In this document: positions 11,730-22,075 of the stretch, piece after piece
How positions within the stretch are numbered: position 1 is the stretch's first letter
Layout of the letters: the number at the start of each line of letters is the position of its first letter
Origin: Fasciola hepatica
Lineage: Eukaryota > Platyhelminthes > Trematoda > Plagiorchiida > Fasciolidae
NCBI GenBank assembly: GCA_948099385.1
Contig: CANUEZ040000159.1
Coordinates: 4,358,501 to 4,422,500, forward strand
Length of the DNA stretch: 64,000 bases
Direction of reading: 5' to 3'
The notes under the pieces: generated by a model
The model's database searches: none
Seen by the model: the letters and a program-made list of their open reading frames with translations, nothing else
Told to the model about the DNA's origin: nothing
Position numbers and translations under genes: made by a program

Positions 11730-13240
11730 GAAAATTTATCCATCCATTTGTCTCCACATTACAGAGAGTGAAAATCTTCCCGTATAGGCCTCGTCACACT
11801 CCATTCTTTGTCAAGAACTCAATATTGAGTAGAGCGCTACATCCGCAACAAAACTGGTCAAGATTCCTCTATTTGCTCTGCCGTTTGTCTCTTCCACCCC
11901 ATCGGAACTTTGTGGCTTTCCCAGACAGGCTTTGGGGTAACGGAAAAACAGTAGAAAGCACCTTTACTAGTGTCACTGAGTGCCCGTGCACAATACGTGG
12001 CCTGCGGTACAGGAAGTTGGCTTGCAACTCTGGTTCAAGGTCGCCCCGAATAACGTGACAGATGCAGATCAGTACATGGTACATCCGCCGACAGGCTGCC
12101 AAACAACAAACTGGAGGCTTCAAGAGTCGTTTCAGTTGACCCCGAGTAATCCAACGAGGCTGGTAGAAGAAGTCCATGTTCTCTCTAACTTGGTTGATTC
12201 TGAAGCTGTACACGGACATGCAGCTGCGTCACCAAGTTCAATTCTAGGACGTACATGGGAATTATAAATCATACGGAAGGCATGGCGCGGCAGTTCTCCA
12301 AAAGATCGGCGAAAATTGGGCAAGGTTACCCCAGGCGAAATCACACAGTTTTTCCATGAGACCCTCGACCTTCAGCGAGGAAGACACCATAACTTCCAGA
12401 CCGCACTCGCAGTATGTTGTCCGGAGCAGGTTTCCGCATTTGCGGTAACTTTCTTGCAGCTGAGGACGACTCACACACCCGTGAAAACAGTTCGACAGAA
12501 TTAGTGGCAGCATCCACTCGGAGGGCCAGCTCATGAAGGCATCTGGATCTTCCTGTAGAATTTGGCTATGTGCGTCTGGAAGAAATGTGCGCCATACCTT
12601 CGGACCATCCGCATACGATAGACGAGAGGACGAGAAAACTGAGAACATAGTTTGAGTAAGTGGGACACAGTAAAGCTTCAATAACGGTACCGTGGGGTAC
12701 ACTATGGGAGGCTGACACTCTGACGGCAAACGTTGGTCCATGTAGGTAATCTTGGACCCATCTTAACAGAAAACCAGCTATCCCCAGTAATATGAGCCTC
12801 TGAAAGAGACGGTCATGTGTAACTCTGTCAAGACCTTGCTGAAATCCACGAAAATGGCGTCCGTTGAAGCCCCCTGGTGTTCGGTTTAGTCCAGCTCTCA
12901 CGAGCGAACGCAGGATTCGATAAGCAGGAATGGGGTTCGCAAAAACCACGTTCTTTGGAATTTAACATGTGATGACTTTCCATGTGTTCCTGCACCTGCC
13001 TGACAGCAAGAAGTTCCAAGATCTTGTGGACGACACAAGCTTCACTCGCAGGATGGTAACTGATAGCCGTAGTTTTGTTGCCACCCTTGAACAGCGGAAA
13101 AACAATAGCATCTCTCCAGCCATCCGGTAGTTCCCCGGCCACCAGCTAGGTGTTCAATAACCTGGTGACTCGATGAGCGATGAGGTTGAGGAGTTCAGTC
13201 AACCCAAGAGAGTTAGTTTCATCGGGGCCGGCTGATTAAT
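11730..13240 (-). pseudogene. LINE-C reverse transcriptase relic, minus strand
   Basis: A non-LTR reverse transcriptase in pieces. From high to low coordinates on the minus strand it shows AGPDE-like sequence (~13,230), LPDGWRDAIVFPLFKGG (~13,100), the SYHPAS equivalent of NYRPVS, a HMLN-GF-SCLSN block (~12,960), a DRVTHDRLFQRL motif-A region (~12,840), LLRWVQDYLHG and FAVRVSASHSVPHGTV (~12,720), and an HVRPRIE block (~12,250). The FADD box is degraded. Wording at these motifs differs from LINE-A and LINE-B, so I treat it as a third family. Several frameshifts make it non-functional. Confidence 0.7.
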
Positions 13241-13699
13241 GGGACTTGAGAGACAGTAGTTGGGTCATAAGTTCGTCCACACGAAGATAATGAGGCTTTG
13301 TAGCGTACTCTAGAGTTGGCTAACGGGTTGACGTGTAATCCTCCGTTGTATGCATTAAAGCCTAATGCCTGTCGGAGACCTCGGCTTTTGCCTCGCAAGA
13401 GACGACGAGGGTCTTAGTCTGAAGCAGTGTCGGTATTACGGGCGGGGCTCCAGTAGGACGTTTGAAGTAAGCAAGCTACAGTTTGGGCGCCCTAACACAG
13501 TTGACTAAGGGCCACTCCTCGAACCCGCCTCGCTTAATTACCTTCATTAGCGAACAGTGGTTCCTTATCTGTCTGTACACATTGTGGCCGTCCAAGATCT
13601 ACCTGCACCTTTTTCACGCGTGATACTTCGGGGCGCCTCTAGTGCAGTTCTCTATCAAGCCTTGGAGAATGGAGCGCCTGTGGAAGCTGGTGGGGGGTG
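13241..13699. other. No recognisable feature
   Basis: No gene, RNA or repeat seen. Confidence 0.4.
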
Positions 13700-13905
13700 G
13701 AGCAGAGGGACCAGCCGGCCAAAGATTCAGCAAAGCCGGGATAATAGGCTGCATCACACTGGCACTACACCTTGCCTACTACAGCTTTATCCAGATCTCT
13801 ACTCCGGGTTTCAGGGTCTAGTTACAGGTTATCACTGATGAGGTAGTGGGCCTTCATGGTTTTGGAATATATACAACTTCCGCTGCACTCGGGCACAGGC
13901 ATGTG
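13700..13905 (+). repeat. Diverged copy of the SINE-like repeat
   Basis: The stretch GTAGTGGGCCTTCATGG near 13,845, followed by GGAATATATAC, a CTGCACTCGGGCAC block and a GTGATAAAAAA end, parallels the 3' part of the repeat at 57,680-57,836. The upstream part (CGGGTTTCAGGGTCTAG) also lines up. The copy is clearly older than those near 57-63 kb. Confidence 0.5.
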
Positions 13906-14188
13906 ATAAAAAAGAAGTTAGCATATGTGATTCCTTCCCAGGACCCCTGCCAACAGCGGGCAGTAGACCTAAAGACAGTACCCGGGCTACTCGAAAGCAG
14001 CAGTTACTAGGTCCATCATTCGTTGTTACTGGTGAATCAGTCATCGTCGATCCCAGTACATGTTCCGTTAATTCCTGCTAAATAACCGAAGAAGACTCTT
14101 CTCGTCCACACTTCTCAGCACGGGTTGATCCAAAGGGATCATGGTGCCGAACCCGGAGGAACTTCGCACGCAGACACCTACGTCCCAT
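13906..14188. other. Spacer holding a LINE-B 3' UTR-like fragment
   Basis: Near 14,080-14,140, ACCGAAGAAGACTCT and then GGTTGATCCAAAGG resemble the 3' UTR of the LINE-B copy near 55,335-55,385. Nothing else is recognised before the gypsy LTR. Confidence 0.35.
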
Positions 14189-14465
14189 TGTAACAGAAAA
14201 TTCTGGAAAGTCCTAAGGGTACGATGAATAACAGTAATGGATTTCCCCTTCCAATTCAGTTGGTCGTGTCAACCTTGGTACAAGTAGACGGAAAACCGGA
14301 AGAAATTGGAGAAACCATCAGTCTGGAAGACAGTGCAACATCAAGGAGTACTGAAACGTAATGTGTTTATATTTGCACTTTTATATCAGAACTAGTGTGC
14401 CATAATTTTCACGTAAATCTCTGAGCCGCCGAGCTACGATTTCTATCCGTTTACCGACCGTTACA
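14189..14465 (+). mobile_element. 5' LTR of the Ty3/gypsy-like element
   Basis: A direct copy of this sequence lies at 18,733-19,011. From 14,233 to about 14,425 the two are nearly identical, and they diverge towards both edges. The left end TGTAACAG and right end TTACA give the usual TG...CA termini, and a primer-binding site follows 4 bp later. The inner edge is well placed by that site; the outer edge is less certain because the copies have drifted. Confidence 0.75.
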
Positions 14466-14469
14466 AATT

Positions 14470-14486
14470 TGGCACCGCGACCAGGG
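14470..14486 (+). promoter_or_regulatory. Primer-binding site of the gypsy-like element
   Basis: TGGCACCGCGACCAGGG begins 4 bp after the LTR. TGG at the start is complementary to the universal CCA end of a tRNA, and the following bases fit an acceptor/T-stem sequence. I cannot name the tRNA. Confidence 0.65.
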
Positions 14487-15760
14487 ATCGGGGGATACCG
14501 AAAAGCACTTCGTTCTCCATACTCGATATGACATTACAGACCGCTTGCGCAGGAGGATAACCCAGGGAGTTCTTTGGTTCACGAACTCTTGCGCATCTGC
14601 AGGGTGCAGGTCAACCGAAACTCAAAATGTCCGCACTACGCACGCTCCCGAGGCCTGTCACTGGAAATTATGGCCTGTGGGAATGTCAAGTTCCGAGATA
14701 CTTCAAAGCTTTCACCAAAGTGTGACAAGATGTAGTCATGGGGCAGTTGCCGAGGAGGCCTACGGCATTATCGATGAGGGGAATTTTTTAAAGTGGCCGC
14801 CTGAATCCGCTTCTAAAAGGAATTAGGCGACCGCTGAACGCCCCCCGGCATTTCCGCAAAGCCAACAGGAAGTTCATGGAAGAAAGCAGCTGTCGCATAA
14901 AGACGTAAGTTTACTTGGTCAGAGGCCACAACAAATGAACCAGGGAGAATATCCGGAAGGAACCAGAGAGAGACTTGGCCGTCGTGCATCGGAACAGTAG
15001 ATCGAAATGGCCCCTAATGCAGCCGTGAAATGTGAGTTGTTACGAGAAAAGTTTGAGAATTTGAAACAGGCGCTCTATACGGGGGAAGACGAGGAAAGCC
15101 CGGAAAAGAATGTCGCAGGAATGCAAGCCGAGGGTGAGTGTCGCGGTTTACTGGGAGGGCAGCCAAAGACTAAAAACCCGGCACTCAGCTCCGTGAAGTG
15201 GGAGAGGGAGCTTGTACGGAGGCCACCACACTGGTACTCTCTGCCCGTTTTACAACAGGAGCCAAGGCACGGGCACCAATCAGTGGTGCGCAGGTCCCTG
15301 CGGTGGCCCTCCTATACCATCCTCCTCGCAGCCACTTTGGAGTGGCCTGCCCTTATATCGTACTAGACCTCCAGCTGGGAATAAAGGAGGGTCTATCGTT
15401 CCTGTTGCTTCCGTGTGTTCCATTTTTACTGAATCATTATCAGTTCGGGTGAAGTGTTATGGAGCCGTTTTGAGTGTTCTGGTTGATACGGAAACCAAGT
15501 ATAGTTTAACCAGCGCATATATGAAGGCAATAGTCGGAAGCACTAAATTTGCTGCTTGTAGTATAACTGTAGCGTCTGTAAACGGTGGGAAGTTAACCGT
15601 CAGAGAGACGATGAGTTCAAATTTGAAACTGGGCTGCTGTGCCAGGAGGCGGCCTCCAGTAGTAGTCGAAGAGATTTCGCGCGATGTGCTGTTCAGAAAA
15701 TATGCTTTAGTGAATTTCAGATATGCAAACTGTAGCCCACAGAAGACGCCGTACCTGTAG
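14487..15760 (+). pseudogene. Gypsy-like gag/protease region, decayed
   Basis: The first part (14,545-15,366) has broken frames with no clear zinc knuckle and is assigned to gag by position only. In the frame from 15,212 a retropepsin-like stretch VLSVLVDTETKYSL occurs near 15,475. The catalytic D-T-G triad is changed to D-T-E there, so the protease would be inactive. A second short frame, 15,723-15,932, continues towards the reverse transcriptase. Confidence 0.55.
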
Positions 15761-16079
15761 AACGCGGAAAGAAGCCTCTGGTCGGGACAAGATCAGTATA
15801 AACAGTTGTGTAAAGACGCCTGCAAAGGGAGGCCGTGTAACAGATTTTGATGAGTTCCAAGATGACAACTACACGGTAGAAGGTAATAAATCTTTACTGG
15901 GTCACCTCGAACAGTTTTCTGATACTTTCTAATGGGACAGGGAAGAATAGTTCGGGCAGAATTAGGTGAATATAGGAATCACGTTTGGGATATACAGCCC
16001 CTCAAATGACTCCTAGAAGGATACCAGCTCTTTGCCAAGCGGAGGCGCTGCAGAAAACCGAGAAGATGCTGAAGAACGA

Positions 16080-17260
16080 CGTTACCCAGCCACCACACGC
16101 GGCTAATTCCTTTTGAGGTACCAGTCAAGAAGGTGGATGGAGAAAGCGGTTTGTGCGTAGACTACAAGAAACTTAATGCTGTCGCCAAAAGTGACTCCTT
16201 CTAACTTCCCCTTTATGGGGGACTCTTTCGGCGCCCTAGAAGGTAGTTAGTGCCACAGCACTCTGGACTCGGCATCCAGACATTGGAAAGCCGAACCCGC
16301 AGCAGAGTATCTGGAGAGGCCAGTGTTCGCGGTTTTAACCGGTCTTTGTGAGTTACAGATCTTGTCTTTCGGGCTCCCCCTATCTTCAAGCTTCTGACAA
16401 ATCGTATTTTGGAAGGGCTGACTCTGCCCAAGTGTGATGTACACACTCATAGTGTGCCGATTCACGGTAGGAAGGAGAAGGGACATTTAGGAAACCTGAA
16501 ACCTGCCTTGGGAGCAATTAGAGGTGGGGGACTTAAGCCAAAACAGTCCAAGTGTGAATTTCTCTCCAGGAAAGTAAAGGATTTGGGCAATATATTCTCG
16601 GACCACATAGCAAAAAGTGATCCAGGTCAAACTGAACAGCTCCTATGCTGACCAACTCCCGACAAAGTCGAGGAATTGAAGAGTTTCTCAGTGATGGCTT
16701 CTTATCGCAGTCGCTTCATCGAAGGCTTTGCAGGACGGGCGGCACCCTTGGAAGCTCTTCTGCGCAAAGATGATAGCTTCGATTGGGACGAAGGATCTGA
16801 GCAGTCTTTCGCACACTCCCCTTAAGCCTTCTACCCGGCACCCGTGCTAGTACCGCCGGAGCCTCCTGAGAAATGTGATGAATTCATACAGGGCTAGGAC
16901 GCGAGTGACGGGGCCACAGGAGCCGTGTTATCACAAATCGGATGGGGGGTACTAGAGGATGTCACCGCCTTCGGGGTCCAAATGCTGAGCAAATGAGAGA
17001 AAGGCTATTGCACAACACGAAAAGCAGTGTTAGCTTTTATCACCTTTGCCGTAAGGCTCAGACAGTATCTAATCAAAGGACGGTTTCGGATCCACACAGC
17101 CCATCAACCCCCTTTGTGGTTACTAAACTTCGTGGACACCCAGGAGCGGGCAGCCCAGTGGCAGGAGCAGTTGAACGAGTTTGGTTACGTCACTGAACGT
17201 CGGGCAGATAGTCGACTTATGAACGCGGGAGCATTATCTGGGAAGCCAGGTCGAAACCGC
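16080..17260 (+). pseudogene. Gypsy-like reverse transcriptase and RNase H, decayed
   Basis: Read across frames: PVKKVDGESGLCVDYKKLNA near 16,125 is the classic Ty3/gypsy RT entry motif. A GRKEKGHLGNLKPAL block (~16,470) and LKPKQSKCEFLSRKVKDLG (~16,535) follow. The catalytic Y-x-D-D expected just before them is lost. VEELKSF, then ASY-RFIEGFAGRAAPLEALL (~16,665-16,760) and DASDGATGAVLSQIG (~16,900) mark the connection and RNase H. RLRQYLIKGRFRIHTAHQPP (~17,060) is the usual RNase H end. Multiple stops and frameshifts make it dead. Confidence 0.85.
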
Positions 17261-17639
17261 GGAGATTGTCCTTCTTGCACTGTCGATTATATTGCACAGA
17301 TCAGTCTTCAACACTATACTCAGGAAATGTGAGGTTCATTCCAGTCTGACGGTAGCATCACAAGCTTCATTTAAGCGAAGTTAAAGGCAGAAAGTGAAAA
17401 GACCACCGAGCAAGAGATGGCCGGGTGCAGTTTATGGGCCAAGCATCTACGGAGCCTCTGGAATTACTTAAGCATTGTGGACAATTTATGGTTTCCCAAT
17501 TTGATCTCAATTGTCCAAAGGAAGTCATCGTTCCGCGTTGCATGGCAAAATGAGTTCTCTCAAGGCTGCACACCTAGCCAAGCCAAGTTGGTGCCAGTAA
17601 CCCAGTGCACGCAGTACGGACTCGGTTTTAGTGTCCTTA

Positions 17640-18400
17640 CCAGCGAAGAGATTTATGAGACTCCTGATGGACTTGCGGAGGCTGAGGCAGCGCTAAGGAT
17701 ACCAGAACCTCATCACGTGCCCCATTATGTCCCACAGCAGTTGGGTCCCCCAGCGAAACATTTGGTATGGATTAAGTCAAAACATAGCCACTTACACGAA
17801 GCGGAAGTTAATACCTGCTGGCTCTGGTCGACTATTTCACTAAGTGGTACGAGGCGATACCCCTAAGTCCCGAGGATGCCAGAACCGTTACAGAGGCAAT
17901 CCTAAAGCATTGAATTTGTTAGTGGGATGCACCGAGTCAGCAGCACCCTGACAAGGGCATACCTTTTATGGGCTTCCTCAAGCGGGGGCTTTGTAGATCT
18001 TTTGGTGTAGACAAAACACGCACTAACCCTTACCATTCACGAGTAAATTGATTAGATGGGCACACTAATGGGACACTTATCAACCTCCTCGAGGCCTTCT
18101 TCGGGCAAGGCACTGATTTGGGCACGAAGTCACATTTGTGCTTGCTGGGGTATCGCGACTCAATGCACTCATCAATAAATCGTACTCCAAGCTTCATTTG
18201 GAAAGGAAGAGAAATCCGGCTGCCGTCAGATTTGCGATTACCTGCCTTTCAGAACCAGAACAATACTGCGGTAGAATGCGTCGCCAGGCTCCGAGACACA
18301 ATAACGACGGGTGAAGATCTTGCTCGGGCCCATCTCCGGAAAACACAGAGGCGGTAAAAAGAGTATTTTAGCAAAGAGACATTTGGCATTCCATTACTAA
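17640..18400 (+). pseudogene. Gypsy-like integrase, decayed
   Basis: A VDYFTKWYEAIPL-like stretch lies near 17,830. It is followed by an HPDKGIPF region (~17,950, the place of the second catalytic Asp), KTRTNPYHS (~18,020), a degraded equivalent of the catalytic Glu region, a YRDSMHSSINRTPS block (~18,145) and GREIRLPSDL (~18,210). GDLVRLR (~18,405) fits the C-terminal domain. The Glu of the DDE triad cannot be found, and stops interrupt the frame. The order gag-PR-RT-RH-IN is that of Ty3/gypsy elements. Confidence 0.8.
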
Positions 18401-18670
18401 CTGGGGACTTGGTGAGGCTTCGTACCACGGTGCACACCGGGGGTGTCTGCTGAGCCGCTCGGGTGTTGGAAGCAGCCCTTTTGTGCCGTGAAATTTTCGT
18501 CGGATTCAGCCTGTCTTCCAAAACGCATCGGCGGATAGAGCTGGTCCATCATCCCTTGTTTACTTAAATAGGCTAAAGTTTGTTCAGTGCTTGGCTCAGG
18601 AATCAACCCTGCCCGTGGAAGATTGCCTCCCGGAGGCGAATGCGCAGTGCTGTTAGCATAGTTAGGGTTA

Positions 18671-18692
18671 AAGGTGAAAAAAGAAGGGGAAA
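18671..18692 (+). promoter_or_regulatory. Purine-rich run, possible polypurine tract
   Basis: A GGTGAAAAAAGAAGGGG-type run occurs about 40 bp before the estimated 3' LTR start. A true polypurine tract abuts the LTR, so either the LTR begins earlier than placed or this run is incidental. Confidence 0.3.
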
Positions 18693-18732
18693 AGCTGAGA
18701 CTCCGGGGATGGAACATTCTTTCGGTAGGAGC

Positions 18733-19011
18733 TGCGTAAAAGAAATCCCTGGAAGGTCATACGGGTATGATGAATAGCAGCAATGGATTTCCCCTTCCAA
18801 TTCAGTTGGTCGTGTCAACCTTGGTACAAGTAGACGGAAAACCGGAAGAAATTGGAGAAACCATCAGTCTGGAAGACAGTGCAACATCAAGGAGTACTGA
18901 AACGTAATGTGTTTATATTTGCACTTTTATATCAGAACTAGTGTGCCATAATTTTCACGTAAATCTCTGAGCCTCCGAGCTTGGAATGCTATCCATGGGC
19001 TGACCATGGCA
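18733..19011 (+). mobile_element. 3' LTR of the Ty3/gypsy-like element
   Basis: Direct repeat of 14,189-14,465. The central 190 bp match almost base for base, while the last 35 bp are strongly diverged. No matching target duplication is seen outside the two LTRs (CCCAT on the left, GAGTG on the right). Confidence 0.75.
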
Positions 19012-19341
19012 GAGTGCCCCCCCCCCGGGATGAATATTTGGAATTGGGGAAATCTGAAGCTTTGTGTGCCATTGTGACGATAATTATTTCTTAGAGAGCG
19101 AAATGTACGCCATCCTTTTATAAATTCGACCTACTTTGAGAGAGCTGCGTGTAGTCACCTTCACACCTCGAACTCCCGTACTAGTCAGACACACTTTTCG
19201 ACACCTTGCTTACTTGCATTCACGTTGACGCGATGTAAAGTAGGTCGTGGCAAGCAAATAAGAAGTTCTCCCACTGGAGAACAGTGTGGAAATTGCAACT
19301 GTGCAAAGAACAATTAAGACGTGAAGAAACAGTGTGACCCC
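19012..19341. other. No recognisable feature
   Basis: A C/G homopolymer-like run near 19,016-19,029, otherwise nothing seen. Confidence 0.5.
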
Positions 19342-19717
19342 TGTAAACAAAGGTCGTGGAAAATAACCTAAAACCTTTGCAGTTCCATGTTTTTCTTAAA
19401 ATCAATCACTTGCCTACACTATTGACTTGTCATTACGAACTGGTTATTTTTCTGGACCAATCGTTGTTTGTTCGCGCCCAGAGCGCTACTTCGGCACATC
19501 CTTGTTCTGGACCTGTGTGACGCACGTGCTGTTTGCTCACACGCTGCTATTCGGTTTCTCGTTGTTGAGTCCTTGTGATCGTATTATTGAGGTTTGTATA
19601 TTTTTTATGTCATCGTTCATGTAATAATCTAGTATCGTAGAATATTGCGGATAATCGTCTTTTTGATTTCGGGATCCGTTGCGAATTTGGCCACGCATTG
19701 CTCAAACGTTCGTTACA
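19342..19717 (+). mobile_element. BEL-1 LTR, mosaic of two LTR types
   Basis: A 376-bp LTR of the BEL/Pao family BEL-1, with TGTAA at the start and TTACA at the end. The first ~73 bp resemble the diverged LTR at 21,070-21,444 (AACCTAAAACCTTT, GTTCCATGTTTTTCTTAA). From 19,415 onward it is identical to the LTR at 25,982-26,358. The abrupt switch marks a recombination or gene-conversion edge. Confidence 0.85.
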
Positions 19718-19735
19718 ATACTCAATAGATCAATT

Positions 19736-21069
19736 TGGAACGAGGAAAAACACGCAAAATGCCAAGAAAATGATCGAAAACATTAAAATTCGGACAGGAA
19801 GTAACACGGCAAGTCTCTGGGGAGGTTTTGGGTACATTTGATTCTTTAGTTAATGCTAGATCGCCTAGTCCTGTCAGTGCTAGTTCATGTGTTAATGAGA
19901 GCAATATTGATCGTAAGGATGCTGATTTATATAGGCTGAGAATACTAGACCTAGAACAACAGTTACTATCTGCTGGACTACAGGCGCAGGAAGCAGAGAA
20001 GAAGTGTAGACATAAAGAGCGAGAGCACGAGACCAGCGCCCTCGACACCTCCGATAGATTAGGGTCCAATAAGATAGGGAACCCCATGCCGGTCGCCGAC
20101 TACAAACCACCATCGATCGATCTGCCTAGAGTGGAACTAACGGTTTTCGACGGGCGAGCTGAGCAATACTGCAAGTTTGTCAAGCAGTTCGAGGCGTTCG
20201 CCGAAAATAAGACAACCGACCCAGGGCAAAAGCTTCCCTATTTGACTCACTACTGCCGAGGTCGAGCAAGAGAAGCTATCGACGGGTGCACCATGCTTGA
20301 CCCGGAACAAGGCTACACCCGATCAAGGAAGATTCTAAGGGACTTGTTTGGCCGACCGTCCAAAGTAGCCCGTAACTTAATAGAGGGCTTGATGGCAGAG
20401 GCAAAGAGAACCGGGGCGACATCTACACAATGGCCGACCTGGTGATTAAGATGCAAAACTGCTCAATAGCCCTCGACCACTTAGGTTACAGGGCTGACCT
20501 AGATGCCATGCACACTTTGGAAGGCATAGTCCGTCACCTGTTTCCACTACAGGTTCGGTGGGCGGAAGAAGCAGAACGGATAAGCCGAAACGACCGGGAG
20601 GCTAACTTCGAAGGCCTGACTAAATACTTGGACAGGCAAACCAAGAAAGCCGGCAGCAGATTTGGCCGACCTATCCGGGACAGTAGCCGAACAAACAAGC
20701 CCAGTGCTAGCCATGCTCAAACCACTGCCCGGGAACAGCCGAAATACTAGCCTTGGACCAATACGCATGCAATTTCACGAGATGCTACGTCGCAACCCAA
20801 TTGCAGATCCTGTGGTACTAACCATGGCCCACCAGAATGCCCCAAGATCGGCAACGCCACAATAGACGAACGGTGGGGAATGGCGAGGATTGCAGGAGCA
20901 TGTTTTATCCGTCTCAACACCACACACCGGGCAGCAGCTTGTAGAACAAGGAATCGATGTGGTTACGAGGGCTGCACGGGAAGACACCATCGTTTGCTGC
21001 ACCGGGCGAGAGAAACAATACCCGAGGCGAGCACCAAGCCCGGTGTGATTTGTTCAAAGTCGTGGTCTA
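19736..21069 (+). pseudogene. gag: BEL-1 gag (left copy), broken
   Basis: Gag of a BEL/Pao element, the capsid-like protein that packages element RNA. The DLPRVELTVFDGRAEQYCKF stretch (~20,120) belongs to the DUF1759-type gag domain, and a CCHC-like region lies near 20,900. Compared with the inner copy at 47.7-49 kb, the expected start is TTG, a TGA follows after about 12 codons, a frameshift lies at ~20,410 and a stop at ~20,748. These are the same lesions as in 26,377-27,714. It ends abruptly at GTCTA (21,065-21,069) against an inverted LTR. Confidence 0.85.
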
Positions 21070-21444
21070 AGTAACACACATTTGAGCAATGCGTAGCCAA
21101 ATTCGCGACGGATCCCGAAATCAAAATCAATCATCCGTGATATTCTACGATACTAGATTATTTAATGAACAATGACACCAAAAAGATACAAACCTCCATA
21201 ATGAGATCACAAGGACTCAACAAACGAGAGACCGAATTGTGGCGTGCGAGCAAGCAGCACGTGCGTCACGCAGGTCCAGAACAGGGATATGACAAAGTAG
21301 CGCTCTGGGCGCGAACAAACAACAATTGGTTCATAAAACAAACAGTTCGTAAAGACAAGTCAATAGTGTAGGCAAGTGAGTGATGTTAAGAAAAACATGG
21401 AACTGGAAAGGTTTTAGGGGGATTTTCCACGACCAGTCGTTACG
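21070..21444 (-). mobile_element. BEL-1 LTR, minus orientation, diverged
   Basis: Matches the BEL-1 LTR on the minus strand but with many substitutions, and its terminal bases no longer form perfect TG...CA. Its outer end faces left, directly against the gag end. A minus-strand 3' UTR and pol follow to the right, so it is the 3' LTR of that unit. No second LTR closes the unit on its right. Confidence 0.85.
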
Positions 21445-22075
21445 CCACCCACGAAAATCCTCTCGGATCCTTAGCAGAGTCAAAGGTTTGGTATAAAGGT
21501 ACTGATTTTTCCTACCTACCTAGGCCCTGCTGTCAGTGCGCGTGACTAATGCTAGTCGTCAACGTTCTACTCATGGTCGCACCTAATACGTTGGCCACAT
21601 AGACGCGAGGCTATTCTACATCTTCCACGGGAACAACTGACCGATGGCGGGCCCGAAGGGGAAACATAGATGCTGTCCTTGAAAGGCCGTCCTGCCCTGG
21701 CCGTATGTGCTTGAGTGAGTGCGTGTGTATGATGTAATCGCCGCTACCCTCGCATATGCAAAATACTTTCCAGTAATTTCAACAAAAGCAAATTGCGAAC
21801 ACCGTCACATGTTTGATAGGGGTTGCGGGACATAGCGTGCATCGAGTATGTGCTCATGTGTCTGGATGTATAATGGAATCACATGTATCACCACATATAA
21901 AAAGGGACATTTGCAACATCAAAGAAAGACTGTGAGCACTGTAACGTGTTTGACGGAGACCATATGGTATAACGGGTACAATGTAGGTGAGTGTGCTTCG
22001 GGGTGTATGACGGTTCGATACGTCAGTGCGTCGTGATTGCTTCCATATATGGGGTTTATTTACCCACCTCGAAGG
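21445..22075 (-). other. BEL-1 3' untranslated region, minus orientation
   Basis: Non-coding sequence between pol and the 3' LTR. The CACGAAAATCCTC start and the following blocks (GCCCTGCTGTCAGTGCG, GACCGATGGCGGGC) recur at 31,468-31,763, in the inner copy at 35,867-36,275, and reversed at 49,955-50,653. A short TG-rich stretch near 21,711-21,730 corresponds to the GT microsatellite of other copies. It is the most diverged copy in the window. Confidence 0.75.
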
